From Thermoplasmata archaeon (GTDB lineage Archaea > Thermoplasmatota > Thermoplasmata > Thermoplasmatales > Thermoplasmataceae), in assembly GCA_021845155.1 (NCBI GenBank), contig JAKBSB010000016.1:1-13718 (forward strand): 13,718 bases of DNA, given 5' to 3'. The notes under the pieces are model-generated. The model saw only the letters and a program-made list of their open reading frames with translations. It was not told where the DNA came from and searched no databases. Each line of letters opens with the position of its first letter. Position 1 is the first letter of the stretch. The position numbers and the translations under genes were made by a program. Shown in pieces: positions 7,110 to 13,718 of the stretch.

Positions 7110-8039
7110 GTGATTCTGAACAGTGATGAAACTCTTGCTGCCATGGGTAATGAAAAATTGGGATTTATGGCTTTCATCCCGGGCAAGCTTGACTGCATGG
7201 ACATGACCCTGAGAGTTAGGGACAAAAAATGGGATACCCTCCGCTATTTTTCTTCATCAGGCGGTATCAGGCTCAGGATCAAAGAGTTCTTTATGGACTG
7301 GTTTTACACAGGTTTTCCAAAAAGCCTGCTCAGCAGTTTCATTGGAACATATTCCCCGGTTGAACATGCAATTACAAAAAATGGGATCATGTTCTACGGA
7401 AAAAACTACAGGGGGAATGATTCTGCCTCCATGAACATAAAAGGGACACAGATAGAGATTGAGAGCACAGTTCCTGCGTCCATTCATGTTTTCCGGGAAT
7501 TTGCAGAGGATCTTCGTCCTTATGAAAGAACTTTTTTTGACTGCAGCCTCCCTTTCCACAGAAGATCATTCTTTGCCTCCGGAAAACACGGAGAATGGTA
7601 TGAGGACGAAAGAATATCCAGAATGACCTGGAAAAGCGCCCCTCCAAAAGTTGAGATGAGAATAGGGAATCTCCCGCTTTTGGCCTCATCAACAGGCAAT
7701 TTCGGCAATAAGGAATACCACAGGGTAATTGTGCTGGAGAATGACTGTTTCACCAAGGTCTCATGGATTGACTACTGCACATATCCAAACAGTATTGAAC
7801 ATTCTTATTACAGGATGAGGAAGGAGGGTTATCTTCTTGACAGTTTCATCATGGAAGAGAACAGGAAATATGCCTTCCGGAAAGATTCCGGTCCTGCGCT
7901 TTACCAGTTCTACAGAGACGGCCACCTGTATACTTTATCGCTTTCACCTGAAATTTCCGTGCCGGAAATAGAATATATGGAATCCATGGAAGACAGGATA
8001 ATGGAGACATGTTCAGAGGCATTCATGCCATACCAGTAG
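7110..8039 (+). CDS. Hypothetical protein, 309 aa, cytoplasmic, unrecognised
   Basis: I do not recognise this family. The protein has no signal peptide or membrane segment and alternates short strands with loops, suggesting a mainly beta fold. It is rich in aromatic residues (for example FFMDWFYTGFP at 60-70, and YYRM and YQFYRDGHLYTLSLS toward the C-terminus) and has five cysteines (29, 145, 213, 223, 301) without a metal-binding spacing. The antiparallel-strand style of repeated 'YGKNYRGNDS', 'FFASGKHGEWYED' and 'YQFYRDGHLYT' segments could suit a ligand-binding beta-barrel or carbohydrate-related domain; this is a guess. The start is a GTG at 7110, favoured by TATA spacing; ATG 7143 (MGNEKLGF) is an alternative. 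Coding reality is supported by length, AGA/AGG codon use like its neighbours and a clean stop. Its last 17 bases overlap the 3' end of the glycosylase gene on the other strand. Confidence 0.75.
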   Translation: MILNSDETLAAMGNEKLGFMAFIPGKLDCMDMTLRVRDKKWDTLRYFSSSGGIRLRIKEFFMDWFYTGFPKSLLSSFIGTYSPVEHAITKNGIMFYGKNYRGNDSASMNIKGTQIEIESTVPASIHVFREFAEDLRPYERTFFDCSLPFHRRSFFASGKHGEWYEDERISRMTWKSAPPKVEMRIGNLPLLASSTGNFGNKEYHRVIVLENDCFTKVSWIDYCTYPNSIEHSYYRMRKEGYLLDSFIMEENRKYAFRKDSGPALYQFYRDGHLYTLSLSPEISVPEIEYMESMEDRIMETCSEAFMPYQ

Positions 8040-8709
8040 AATCTTTAACTTTCCTCAATGTTTTTATGAATGATTCCCTGCTGAGTTTTCCAGTGTTTAC
8101 ATTCCGTGGGCTGGGATGAAAAGCACAGAAAATCTTTACATCTCCTGAAGTTACATACTCTCCGTTCTTGAACTTCAGTCCACGGATATTGATTCCTTCA
8201 GAAGAATAATAGTTAAGGACTGCCTTGAATGCAAACTGTCCCAGTGCAAGCACAGTTTTAAGGTTCTTCATGTTTTTCAACTCAAAATGGAAATATGGAG
8301 CACAGTTACGGACCTCCTGGGGCAGGGGTACGTTATCAGGTGGAACGCACTTTACAGGGGCAGTTATATAAGTATTGTAATAGACCAACCCATCGTCCTT
8401 CCTGACGCTTTCAGGCCTGCTTGCCAGTCCAACTTCATAAAGCGATGAGACAAGGAAGTCCGAACTCTTGTCGCCTGTAAATACCCGTCCCGTACGGTTT
8501 CCACCGGATGCTGCAGGAGCAAGACCTACAATCAGGATCATTCCATTGATATCCCCATAACCGGGAACAGGCTTTCGCCAGAATTCCTGCCCTTCGTATT
8601 TCCGGACTCCTGAAAGAACAGTTTCCCTGAACTCCACAAGCCTTGGGCATTTCCTGCACTTTACTAGATCACCATTGAATTTTTCCATTAATTGAACCGT
8701 TTCGTCCAT
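8023..8709 (-). CDS. Uracil-DNA glycosylase, family 5 (UDGb type)
   Basis: This 228-aa base-excision-repair enzyme removes uracil, and in this family often other deaminated bases, from DNA. The family 5 signature is clear: GLAPAASGGNRTGRVFTGD (62-80) replaces the GExPG motif of family 4 and has alanine at the usual catalytic acid position, and the second motif is HPSPRNVNTGKLS (198-210). Four cysteines spaced as in Fe-S UDGs (C18 and C21 in CRKCPRL, C121 in VKCVPPDN, C136 in RNCAPYF) should hold a [4Fe-4S] cluster. D80, in the GD pair after the first motif, is a candidate active-site acid. ATG 8709 fits a TATA-like box at 8735-8741 and the family N-terminus; a TTG at 8736 is less likely. A perfect palindrome lies between the TATA box and the start. 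It is convergent with the 309-aa gene and divergent from the thermopsin gene. Deamination repair is important for a hot-acid lifestyle. Confidence 0.92.
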   Translation of the reverse strand: MDETVQLMEKFNGDLVKCRKCPRLVEFRETVLSGVRKYEGQEFWRKPVPGYGDINGMILIVGLAPAASGGNRTGRVFTGDKSSDFLVSSLYEVGLASRPESVRKDDGLVYYNTYITAPVKCVPPDNVPLPQEVRNCAPYFHFELKNMKNLKTVLALGQFAFKAVLNYYSSEGINIRGLKFKNGEYVTSGDVKIFCAFHPSPRNVNTGKLSRESFIKTLRKVKDSTGMA

Positions 8710-8712
8710 GAT

Positions 8713-8729
8713 ACAACATGTAATGTTGT
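8713..8729. promoter_or_regulatory. Perfect 7-bp palindrome with 3-bp spacer, candidate operator
   Basis: ACAACAT-GTA-ATGTTGT is an exact inverted repeat. It sits between the TATA-like box (8735-8741, minus) and the start codon (8709) of the uracil-DNA glycosylase gene. A dimeric winged-helix or HTH regulator bound there would block assembly of the transcription machinery. It is also about 80 bp upstream of the divergent thermopsin TATA box. The regulator is unknown. Confidence 0.5.
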
Positions 8730-8734
8730 TTCGC

Positions 8735-8741
8735 AATAAAA
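8735..8741 (-). promoter_or_regulatory. TATA-like box of the uracil-DNA glycosylase gene
   Basis: Read on the minus strand this is TTTTATT. It is centred about 29 nt upstream of ATG 8709, giving a leaderless or nearly leaderless message. Confidence 0.45.
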
Positions 8742-8790
8742 GGGGTTCTGATTATCACACTTCAATATTGAACACAACTGTTCCAAAACA

Positions 8791-8798
8791 CTTTAATA
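8791..8798 (+). promoter_or_regulatory. TATA-like box of the thermopsin gene
   Basis: CTTTAATA is centred 26 nt upstream of ATG 8821, predicting a leaderless message and deciding for 8821 over the in-frame TTG at 8806. Confidence 0.5.
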
Positions 8799-8820
8799 CG
8801 TTTATTTGCCTTTTGGAGCC

Positions 8821-11800
8821 ATGTCAAACAGGAGGAAATTTATCTTTCTGGCTATTGTCGTAAGCGCATTCGTGATCGGTTCATTCTTTGTGGCTGGTTT
8901 CCCCCAGCCGGATAACCATAATACATCAGTCAATGGAGTTGCGGTAAGCGCAAATGATACTGCCTCAAACACGGGAAATTCCAGCGATCTCAATTATGTA
9001 AGTCCTGAACTGAACAGTTCAGCTCCTTCTGATAACAACGGCACAAACTGGACCTCCATGAGAGATACTGTCATGTCGAGGCTGGATTCTTTGAATATAC
9101 CTTCTGCTGCCAAGCTTCCGCCAAATTATGATGTGAAGCCAAATACAGGAAACGGATATATTTACCTTCCTTCATATACTAATGCTCCTGCTCCCATGGG
9201 GATAGCCAGTTATGGCATTTCCAACAGCACTGGAAATCTGGAACCGCAGAGCTACAGCACAAGGAGCTTTGAGGCAAACCTCACAATGAAATCGGCAAAT
9301 GAGATGTATATGGACGGGGACGCTGTCCATACATTTTCTATACAGTTCAATGCTGTGCTGAATAATGTGACACTCTACGGACAGAGGGGATACCAGTACT
9401 GGACACAGAATGTGGTGGACTATTCAACAATGACACACCAGCTCACTTTCATAGACAATATCTGGAATTTTTCATCACCAACGGCGGTCATTCAGGGAAA
9501 TGAGTTTCACTCCGGAAACGGGACAGCTGTTCCGGGAGTCTATTATTATGACGTAGGTCCCACCTTTACCGTGAATTTCCCTTTCACTCTTCATCTGTAC
9601 CTGAATACAACAAACATAGGCGGCTACAATACCGTCTTTTTCAACTACACCATAGTTAATACAACCTCAAGCGGCAAGGTTATGGCACAGAGTGGGTCCT
9701 ATGACCGTGTTGAGTTCAACTCAACTGGAGGCAATTCCGCAATAAAAGCCGGGGAGGCAAACTTTGCCGTTAGCGGAACGCAACTCACAGGAACAGGTTT
9801 CATACCCATGGATGCAGAGCTTATCCTGGGTGGCGAGGGCGGAGGTTCAATAGCTGATTTCAGCAACATAAATGCCACAATGACCATGAAATATATCCCA
9901 CTGGGTGGGCCCTCATACCGGTATATTCCCTCGGCTTATGATGTAGGGTCAGAAACTGGGGAGACTTCCGTGGGGATCAGTGAATACTATTCCGGTAATG
10001 TTGCTCATCTTAATACCGGGCCATCCTTTATTGAAGGTCTGTGGAATATCTCAAACAATCCAGGCCATGTGACAATTTCCGGCAAGCTTCAACCTTCAAA
10101 CGGTTTCCTGTTTATCAATGAAGGCAACAACCTGAACAATGGAACTGCCCAGTGGTCACCAGCGGATTTGAACGGCACATTCAACTTCCAGTTATCACCG
10201 GGGAACTTTTCCCTGGAAGCGATGATGAGTTTCCATAACCCCTTTTATGAAACTGGGATAGACCTGAAGGTAGGTCAGGCAGGTGATATTGGAGCTATCA
10301 GTCTTGCAGTAAATAACAATACAGGATTATACACTCCACTCTATGCATCCGGAAATTCCCAGCTCAGGAATATAAGCATAAAAGGAGACGGAACATCCGC
10401 TGATCCGTACGTGATTGCGGGACAGTCATATTACAGGAATGCGGGTATAACTGTGCCGGACCAGTTGAGCAGTGTTTTTTCACAGGTGGATGACTATATT
10501 TACCCGGTTTTCACTGGGATCATGGTTTCCGGTACAACTGCAGTTTCTGTTTTTGAGGGTTTTTCAGGAGGTACAGATTCTCCTGCATTCCAGATAAGCT
10601 ACAACAGCACACTTCTCCCGGGCCTGGTTGAATCATTTGGTGAGGCCCCCACGAACTACCTCCAGATGGTTTTCTACAATTCCTCAAATATAGTTGTAAC
10701 AAACAACACGCTGTCAGGATGGTTCTCATCCGTTACTTACACCAATTATACTGCATACAACATTCCGCCTGTTGCAGACCTTATGTTATGGAATACCTCG
10801 AACAGTCTTGTTGACGGAAACCACATAATGAGCCAGGGATCCGGTGTCCTGATATATAACAACAACGCCACTAATTCTGGGAACTATGTGTGGAACAACA
10901 CTTTCACCAATTACGGCATCATAGCTCCCGGTTCCCTTTTTGGGTTCGCTCCAATTGGACTTATAGTTGCAAGTTCCGGGAATACAATATATAACAACAT
11001 ATTTGACACAACAATTCCAGTTGTCAGCCTTGAAGGTTCAGTGGGAAACCTGTATACCGGTCTCAGCGTGACTTACCACAACATGTTCAATATAACAAGA
11101 TCCAGTACGGGAAAATATAGAGTGGTGGATGGGTTTAACCTGACCGGAAGCGCCATTCCCTCCACTTACCAGGGTGGAAATTACTATTACAACTATTTCG
11201 GGAACGGGGCACAGCCTTATAACGGATCTGGAGTGGGGCTTGCCTTCAACGGCCAGAACCTGTTCAACGGAAGCATAAATTATGCATACGACAGTGCACC
11301 ACTTACAATGTACGGTTATTCAGTAACAGTCAATGACACAGGACTTCCCTCCAGCGTCAAGGGCTATTTTGACATAAACAACGCCATATATTCCACAGAC
11401 AGCGCCGGGACACAGATATATCTGCCAAATGGAACATACGGCCTGTCAGGCATTGGCCTGATCTCAAAACAGGTTGAGTTTGCACCGGAACTTTACCAGG
11501 GGATTCTTGCAAACCCCAGCGGAGATTTTGTTGTTCATGGACCGACAATAAACATGACAGTTGCATATTCCGAACTGTACAACCTTACAGTAACTGAATC
11601 AGGGCTGCCTGCCGGAACACTGTGGGGATTCTCCATACCCAGTGTCGACCAGGGGTTCATTTCAACGGAGAGCAATGTTTCATTTTACATAACTCCGGGA
11701 TCGTATGAGATACTCCCGCAGGACGCCTATGGGTATTATGCCACTGATGTTCCGGTATTTTCAGTCACAACACCTGACCAGGTAATAAACATAAATTATG

Positions 11801-12156
11801 CATACAGCAATTCTCTAGTCAGTTCATACACCATTTTATTCACTGAATCCGGACTTCCCGGCGGACACAAATGGACTGTTGACTTCAACGGCACTCCCTA
11901 TTCGTCCACATCGAGCACCATCGAAATAACAAATGTAACAAACGGGAACTACACATACTCTGTTTCCGGGATTGCCGGTTATAACAATGTGCCTGGTGGT
12001 GTGATTTCAGTTAATTATTCAAGATCCAGTGTTAATGTTGTGTTCCAGAGGACTTCTGCCATTCCCCTGATAGGGTACGTATACATTGCAGCAGGCACTG
12101 TTGCCGGCATTGCAGTTGGGGCTCTTGCTGTCTCTTATATTTTAAGGAGGAAATAA
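8821..12156 (+). CDS. Membrane-anchored thermopsin-family (A5) acid protease with beta-helix and ESGLP repeats
   Basis: This 1111-aa surface protein begins with an RRK-hydrophobic signal or anchor (about residues 4-26) and a disordered Asn/Ser/Thr linker. The thermopsin domain (about 120-415) shows APAPMGIASYGI, YQYWTQNVVD, FIDNIWNFSSP, PFTLHLYLNTT, YDRVEF, DAELILGGEGGGS and AYDVGSETGETSVG. These are characteristic of peptidase A5, which digests proteins at low pH outside the cell; its catalytic residues are not settled. Next, at about 515-800, comes a NosD-like right-handed beta-helix region opened by IKGDGTSADPYVIAG, with short N-rich turns (SSNIVVTNNTLSGW, NSLVDGNHI, GNTIYNNIF). Three related modules with DTGLP, ESGLP and ESGLP (near 839, 925, 1009) follow. 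A C-terminal helix (about 1080-1106) ending in RRK anchors the protein with the bulk outside. More than 30 N-X-S/T sequons suggest heavy glycosylation. It is much longer than the secreted thermopsins of about 340 aa. ATG 8821 is set by TATA spacing. Confidence 0.88.
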   Translation: MSNRRKFIFLAIVVSAFVIGSFFVAGFPQPDNHNTSVNGVAVSANDTASNTGNSSDLNYVSPELNSSAPSDNNGTNWTSMRDTVMSRLDSLNIPSAAKLPPNYDVKPNTGNGYIYLPSYTNAPAPMGIASYGISNSTGNLEPQSYSTRSFEANLTMKSANEMYMDGDAVHTFSIQFNAVLNNVTLYGQRGYQYWTQNVVDYSTMTHQLTFIDNIWNFSSPTAVIQGNEFHSGNGTAVPGVYYYDVGPTFTVNFPFTLHLYLNTTNIGGYNTVFFNYTIVNTTSSGKVMAQSGSYDRVEFNSTGGNSAIKAGEANFAVSGTQLTGTGFIPMDAELILGGEGGGSIADFSNINATMTMKYIPLGGPSYRYIPSAYDVGSETGETSVGISEYYSGNVAHLNTGPSFIEGLWNISNNPGHVTISGKLQPSNGFLFINEGNNLNNGTAQWSPADLNGTFNFQLSPGNFSLEAMMSFHNPFYETGIDLKVGQAGDIGAISLAVNNNTGLYTPLYASGNSQLRNISIKGDGTSADPYVIAGQSYYRNAGITVPDQLSSVFSQVDDYIYPVFTGIMVSGTTAVSVFEGFSGGTDSPAFQISYNSTLLPGLVESFGEAPTNYLQMVFYNSSNIVVTNNTLSGWFSSVTYTNYTAYNIPPVADLMLWNTSNSLVDGNHIMSQGSGVLIYNNNATNSGNYVWNNTFTNYGIIAPGSLFGFAPIGLIVASSGNTIYNNIFDTTIPVVSLEGSVGNLYTGLSVTYHNMFNITRSSTGKYRVVDGFNLTGSAIPSTYQGGNYYYNYFGNGAQPYNGSGVGLAFNGQNLFNGSINYAYDSAPLTMYGYSVTVNDTGLPSSVKGYFDINNAIYSTDSAGTQIYLPNGTYGLSGIGLISKQVEFAPELYQGILANPSGDFVVHGPTINMTVAYSELYNLTVTESGLPAGTLWGFSIPSVDQGFISTESNVSFYITPGSYEILPQDAYGYYATDVPVFSVTTPDQVININYAYSNSLVSSYTILFTESGLPGGHKWTVDFNGTPYSSTSSTIEITNVTNGNYTYSVSGIAGYNNVPGGVISVNYSRSSVNVVFQRTSAIPLIGYVYIAAGTVAGIAVGALAVSYILRRK

Positions 12157-12312
12157 TGTTCCGGTGGTAATGCAATCCCCGGGAATTACCTGCAAAAAAA
12201 CAGGAAATATTTCCATTAAATATTGTCTGGAAACCAGGTTATTCTATTTTCTGTACACTATTTTCCCCATTAACGTTGATTTTTCATCATATATATTAAT
12301 AATTCATTATCA

Positions 12313-12318
12313 ATAAAT
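12313..12318 (+). promoter_or_regulatory. TATA-like box of the four-helix membrane protein gene
   Basis: ATAAAT is centred about 26 nt upstream of ATG 12342, matching the leaderless pattern of neighbouring genes. The preceding 185 bp after the thermopsin stop are A/T-rich, with a short CCTG/CAGG hairpin around a run of A (about 12188-12203) and no gene. Confidence 0.4.
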
Positions 12319-12341
12319 TCAGGTGTTGGATTAATTCAATT

Positions 12342-12725
12342 ATGACGACGATAACAGGAGTCTATATCTCCAATTCGCTGATTTCCTTGATAATAGACTG
12401 GATAATCATTTCCCTGGCTTTATATGTTTCAGCCAGGATAATAGTGGGAAAAAGTGTTTCAGGTGGTGAAGCAGTTGTGGCAGCACTGTTTGCTGCAATC
12501 ATAATCTTCATCGTGGGTATTTTCACCCAGTTTTTTGCCTCAGTGCTAGGTGAATTTGCACTCATAGTCGGACTGGTAATAGACATAATCCTTTTGAGCG
12601 CCCTTTTCGGATCAATGTTCAGAACAAGGATATCAATAGGTTTCGTAATAGGATTTCTTGCACTGGTGATAGGTTATGTTATTAGCATAGTGGTGGCTGC
12701 ACTTGGTTTTGGACATGTGATCTGA
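12342..12725 (+). CDS. Small four-helix integral membrane protein, function unknown
   Basis: The 127-aa protein is almost entirely hydrophobic, with four predicted membrane helices (about 11-35, 43-66, 70-92, 97-122). Short polar turns separate them: GKSVSGGEA between helices 1 and 2, and SMFRTRISIG between 3 and 4. The charged turns would both face the cytoplasm, with N- and C-termini outside by the positive-inside rule. Helix-loop spacing with a GGEAVVAALFAA start to helix 2 faintly recalls the four-helix 'phage holin 4_2'-type membrane family, which also exists as ordinary chromosomal genes; that is weak. No catalytic residues are evident. It has its own TATA box, and a 195-bp gap separates it from the next gene, so no partner is implied by operon structure. 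Confidence 0.75.
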   Translation: MTTITGVYISNSLISLIIDWIIISLALYVSARIIVGKSVSGGEAVVAALFAAIIIFIVGIFTQFFASVLGEFALIVGLVIDIILLSALFGSMFRTRISIGFVIGFLALVIGYVISIVVAALGFGHVI

Positions 12726-12882
12726 ATTGTTACGGATCTGATATTCCATAACTTTAAGGGACAATATGAAATGGCAGCAGTATTATTACAAGGTTGAAAG
12801 GTAGATGAATGACCGACCTATTTTTCATGTTGAACAGGCTGACTGAACCGTGAGACTTAGTGGCAGATCCTCATTGGATAAC

Positions 12883-12890
12883 CTTAAATA
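12883..12890 (+). promoter_or_regulatory. TATA-like box of the haem-oxygenase-fold protein gene
   Basis: CTTAAATA is centred about 34 nt before ATG 12921, predicting a transcription start near 12913 and a leader of about 8 nt. An A/T-rich stretch between the two (12891-12910) could also serve. Confidence 0.4.
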
Positions 12891-12920
12891 GTATTTTTTT
12901 AATGTATATATGGTGTAAAA

Positions 12921-13616
12921 ATGGAAGTATCACAGGGTGAAGATTTCTACAAGAAGACATACAATTTTGTCAAGGCCCACAGCGCAACTAGAAACGATTT
13001 TATTGACAGGTTCTCAAGGGGCGATATTAGCGAGGAGGAGTTTAGGCGGTTCAGTGTTGAGTTTTATCATTTTACAAGGGAATGGCCTGCCATTCTGTCA
13101 ACCCTTCTTGTTAACACTCCGGACGAGAATGATGCCGCGAACCTCACCACGATACTAGTCTCGGAGCTTGGAGACATGGACCCGAAAAAGAGACATGAAC
13201 TGCTCTACAGGAAATATCTCAGAAGCCTGGGTTATGAACCGGCCGATCTCGTAAAGAAAAAACAGCTGAAGACCACAAAGGCATGGCTGGATGGAATGAG
13301 GAACTATTTTGGCGCAGATTACTATGAGGCACTGGGGGCAGAATTCGGGTTGGAGAACATGGCTATACCGATGTGGGACAAGATTTTGGCCGGTTTCAAG
13401 GTCTGGACTGAGAAACATCCTGAGTATAAGAATATGGACATAAGGTATTTCACATTCCACAGGGAACTTGAGGAGCATCACGAAGAGGCCATGGAAGATG
13501 TTCTGGGACAACATAAGAATGACCCGGTTGCCAGGGAGAAATTCATGAAAGGTGCAGAGGGAATTCTCGACCTTGAGCAGAAGTTCTGGCTTGGGCTCTC
13601 AGATACCCATAATTAA
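12921..13616 (+). CDS. Haem-oxygenase-fold iron-containing redox protein (PqqC/CADD-like)
   Basis: This 231-aa, mainly helical cytoplasmic protein belongs by sequence style to the TenA/PqqC/CADD fold group, the branch often called iron-containing redox enzymes or haem-oxygenase-like diiron oxidases. Candidate metal ligands are spread as in that branch. They are E47 and H50 in VEFYHFTREWP, E82 or D85 and H92 in ELGDMDPKKRHELLYRKYL, and E141 or E145 in GAEFGLENMAIP. The final helix FHRELEEHHEEAMEDVL gives H180, E184 and H187, with the +4/+7 spacing known from CADD (H174, D178, H181). It lacks an evident TenA active-site cysteine, arguing against thiaminase. Members oxidise or cleave small molecules using O2; the substrate cannot be told here. 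The length of about 230 aa is normal. It is a single gene, with a T-rich tract following the stop. Confidence 0.75.
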   Translation: MEVSQGEDFYKKTYNFVKAHSATRNDFIDRFSRGDISEEEFRRFSVEFYHFTREWPAILSTLLVNTPDENDAANLTTILVSELGDMDPKKRHELLYRKYLRSLGYEPADLVKKKQLKTTKAWLDGMRNYFGADYYEALGAEFGLENMAIPMWDKILAGFKVWTEKHPEYKNMDIRYFTFHRELEEHHEEAMEDVLGQHKNDPVAREKFMKGAEGILDLEQKFWLGLSDTHN

Positions 13617-13620
13617 GCAC

Positions 13621-13630
13621 TTTCTTTTTT
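13621..13630 (+). terminator. T-rich tract after the haem-oxygenase-fold gene
   Basis: TTTCTTTTTT begins 4 nt after the stop codon, a typical archaeal oligo-T termination signal. A further T-rich segment follows at 13647-13660. Confidence 0.4.
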
Positions 13631-13675
13631 GCAAACTACAAACCATTTATTTTCTATTTTGCAATCACTGGAGGA

Positions 13676-13718
13676 ATGCAGAATAACCGGTCACGATATA
13701 TTATTGCCAGGCATGGAG
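13676..13718 (+). CDS. Start of a probable histidine phosphatase (phosphoglycerate-mutase-like), cut by window edge
   Basis: Fourteen codons are present, reading MQNNRSRYIIARHG before the window ends. The hydrophobic strand YIIA followed directly by RHG matches the N-terminal catalytic motif of the histidine phosphatase superfamily, where the histidine becomes phosphorylated; cofactor-dependent phosphoglycerate mutases, SixA-type and other phosphatases all share it. A GGAGG sits immediately upstream (13670-13674), unusual in this window, and an A/T-rich TATA-like ATTTATTTT (13645-13653) stands about 26 nt before the ATG, so initiation may be leaderless despite the SD-like sequence. The specific function cannot be judged from the fragment. 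Confidence 0.6.
   Translation, partial: MQNNRSRYIIARHG

Noticed and set aside
7257..7756. Several overlapping minus-strand frames opposite the 309-aa gene
   Set aside because: They overlap one another in different frames, are cysteine/serine/proline-rich and lack motifs. The plus-strand frame is longer and uses codons like its neighbours.
8821..12156. Repetitive ESGLP/DTGLP stretches considered as DNA repeats or a mobile element
   Set aside because: They are diverged protein modules inside one reading frame. The DNA copies are not near-identical and no terminal repeats or transposase are present.
12766..12845. Two tandem mini-frames (12 and 13 codons) between the membrane protein and the haem-oxygenase-fold gene, and TGA-rich C/D-box-like words
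   Set aside because: Too short to separate from chance. Box C/D spacing and sequence do not match the RTGATGA/CTGA consensus well.
13155..13514. Minus-strand frame of 119 codons opposite the haem-oxygenase-fold gene
   Set aside because: It is a shadow of a gene with a clear ligand-helix pattern on the plus strand; no recognisable product.
1..13718. CRISPR array, insertion sequence, integrase, toxin-antitoxin pair or other defence system
   Set aside because: No regularly spaced repeats, transposase/integrase motifs or typical small paired genes were found. The gene content is metabolic, repair and surface proteins.

Overview
The window looks like a stretch of a Thermoplasmatales (Euryarchaeota) chromosome, from an acidophilic, peptide-eating archaeon of the Ferroplasma/Cuniculiplasma/Thermoplasma type. 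The strongest marker is a large surface protein with a recognisable thermopsin (peptidase A5) domain and repeated 'ESGLP' modules, a style common in these archaea. Supporting signs are a family 5 uracil-DNA glycosylase, heavy AGA/AGG use for arginine, secreted proteins packed with N-glycosylation sequons, and A/T-rich TATA-like boxes centred about 26 nt upstream of most preferred start codons, with almost no Shine-Dalgarno sites. That spacing implies mainly leaderless mRNAs. G+C is roughly 40% by eye. The genus assignment is inference.

Layout, left to right. Bases 1-368 hold only an open frame entering from the left edge, of doubtful reality. A GT2-like glycosyltransferase (369-1367, minus) diverges from a nitrilase-superfamily amidohydrolase (1469-2242, plus). 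Next come an S9-family acylaminoacyl/oligopeptidase (2340-4112, plus) and a small, sequon-rich secreted protein (4226-4912, plus). A 440-bp gap follows, with only tiny open frames. An M20D metallo-amidohydrolase (5355-6518, minus) is preceded on the same strand by a 29-residue single-pass membrane microprotein (6597-6686). A gap of about 420 bp has inverted repeats and a T8 run that could be a small RNA locus. An unrecognised 309-aa protein (7110-8039, plus) overlaps tail to tail with the uracil-DNA glycosylase gene (8023-8709, minus). That gene shares a short divergent promoter region, containing a perfect palindrome, with the 1111-aa thermopsin surface protein (8821-12156, plus). A four-helix membrane protein (12342-12725), a haem-oxygenase-fold (PqqC/CADD-like) putative diiron protein (12921-13616) and the first codons of a probable histidine phosphatase (13676 to the edge) complete the window.

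Read together, much of the region fits protein scavenging. A membrane-anchored acid protease would act outside the cell, an S9 peptidase would trim imported oligopeptides, an M20D enzyme would remove acyl groups or hydrolyse short peptides, and a nitrilase-type amidase would release ammonia or clean up amides. The genes are mostly monocistronic with their own TATA boxes, so this is functional proximity rather than a clear operon. No rRNA, tRNA, CRISPR array, insertion sequence or phage-type gene was seen. I found no convincing new multi-gene system. The best leads are the palindromic operator candidate, the microprotein, the multi-domain anchored thermopsin, the unrecognised 309-aa protein and the diiron protein of unknown substrate.
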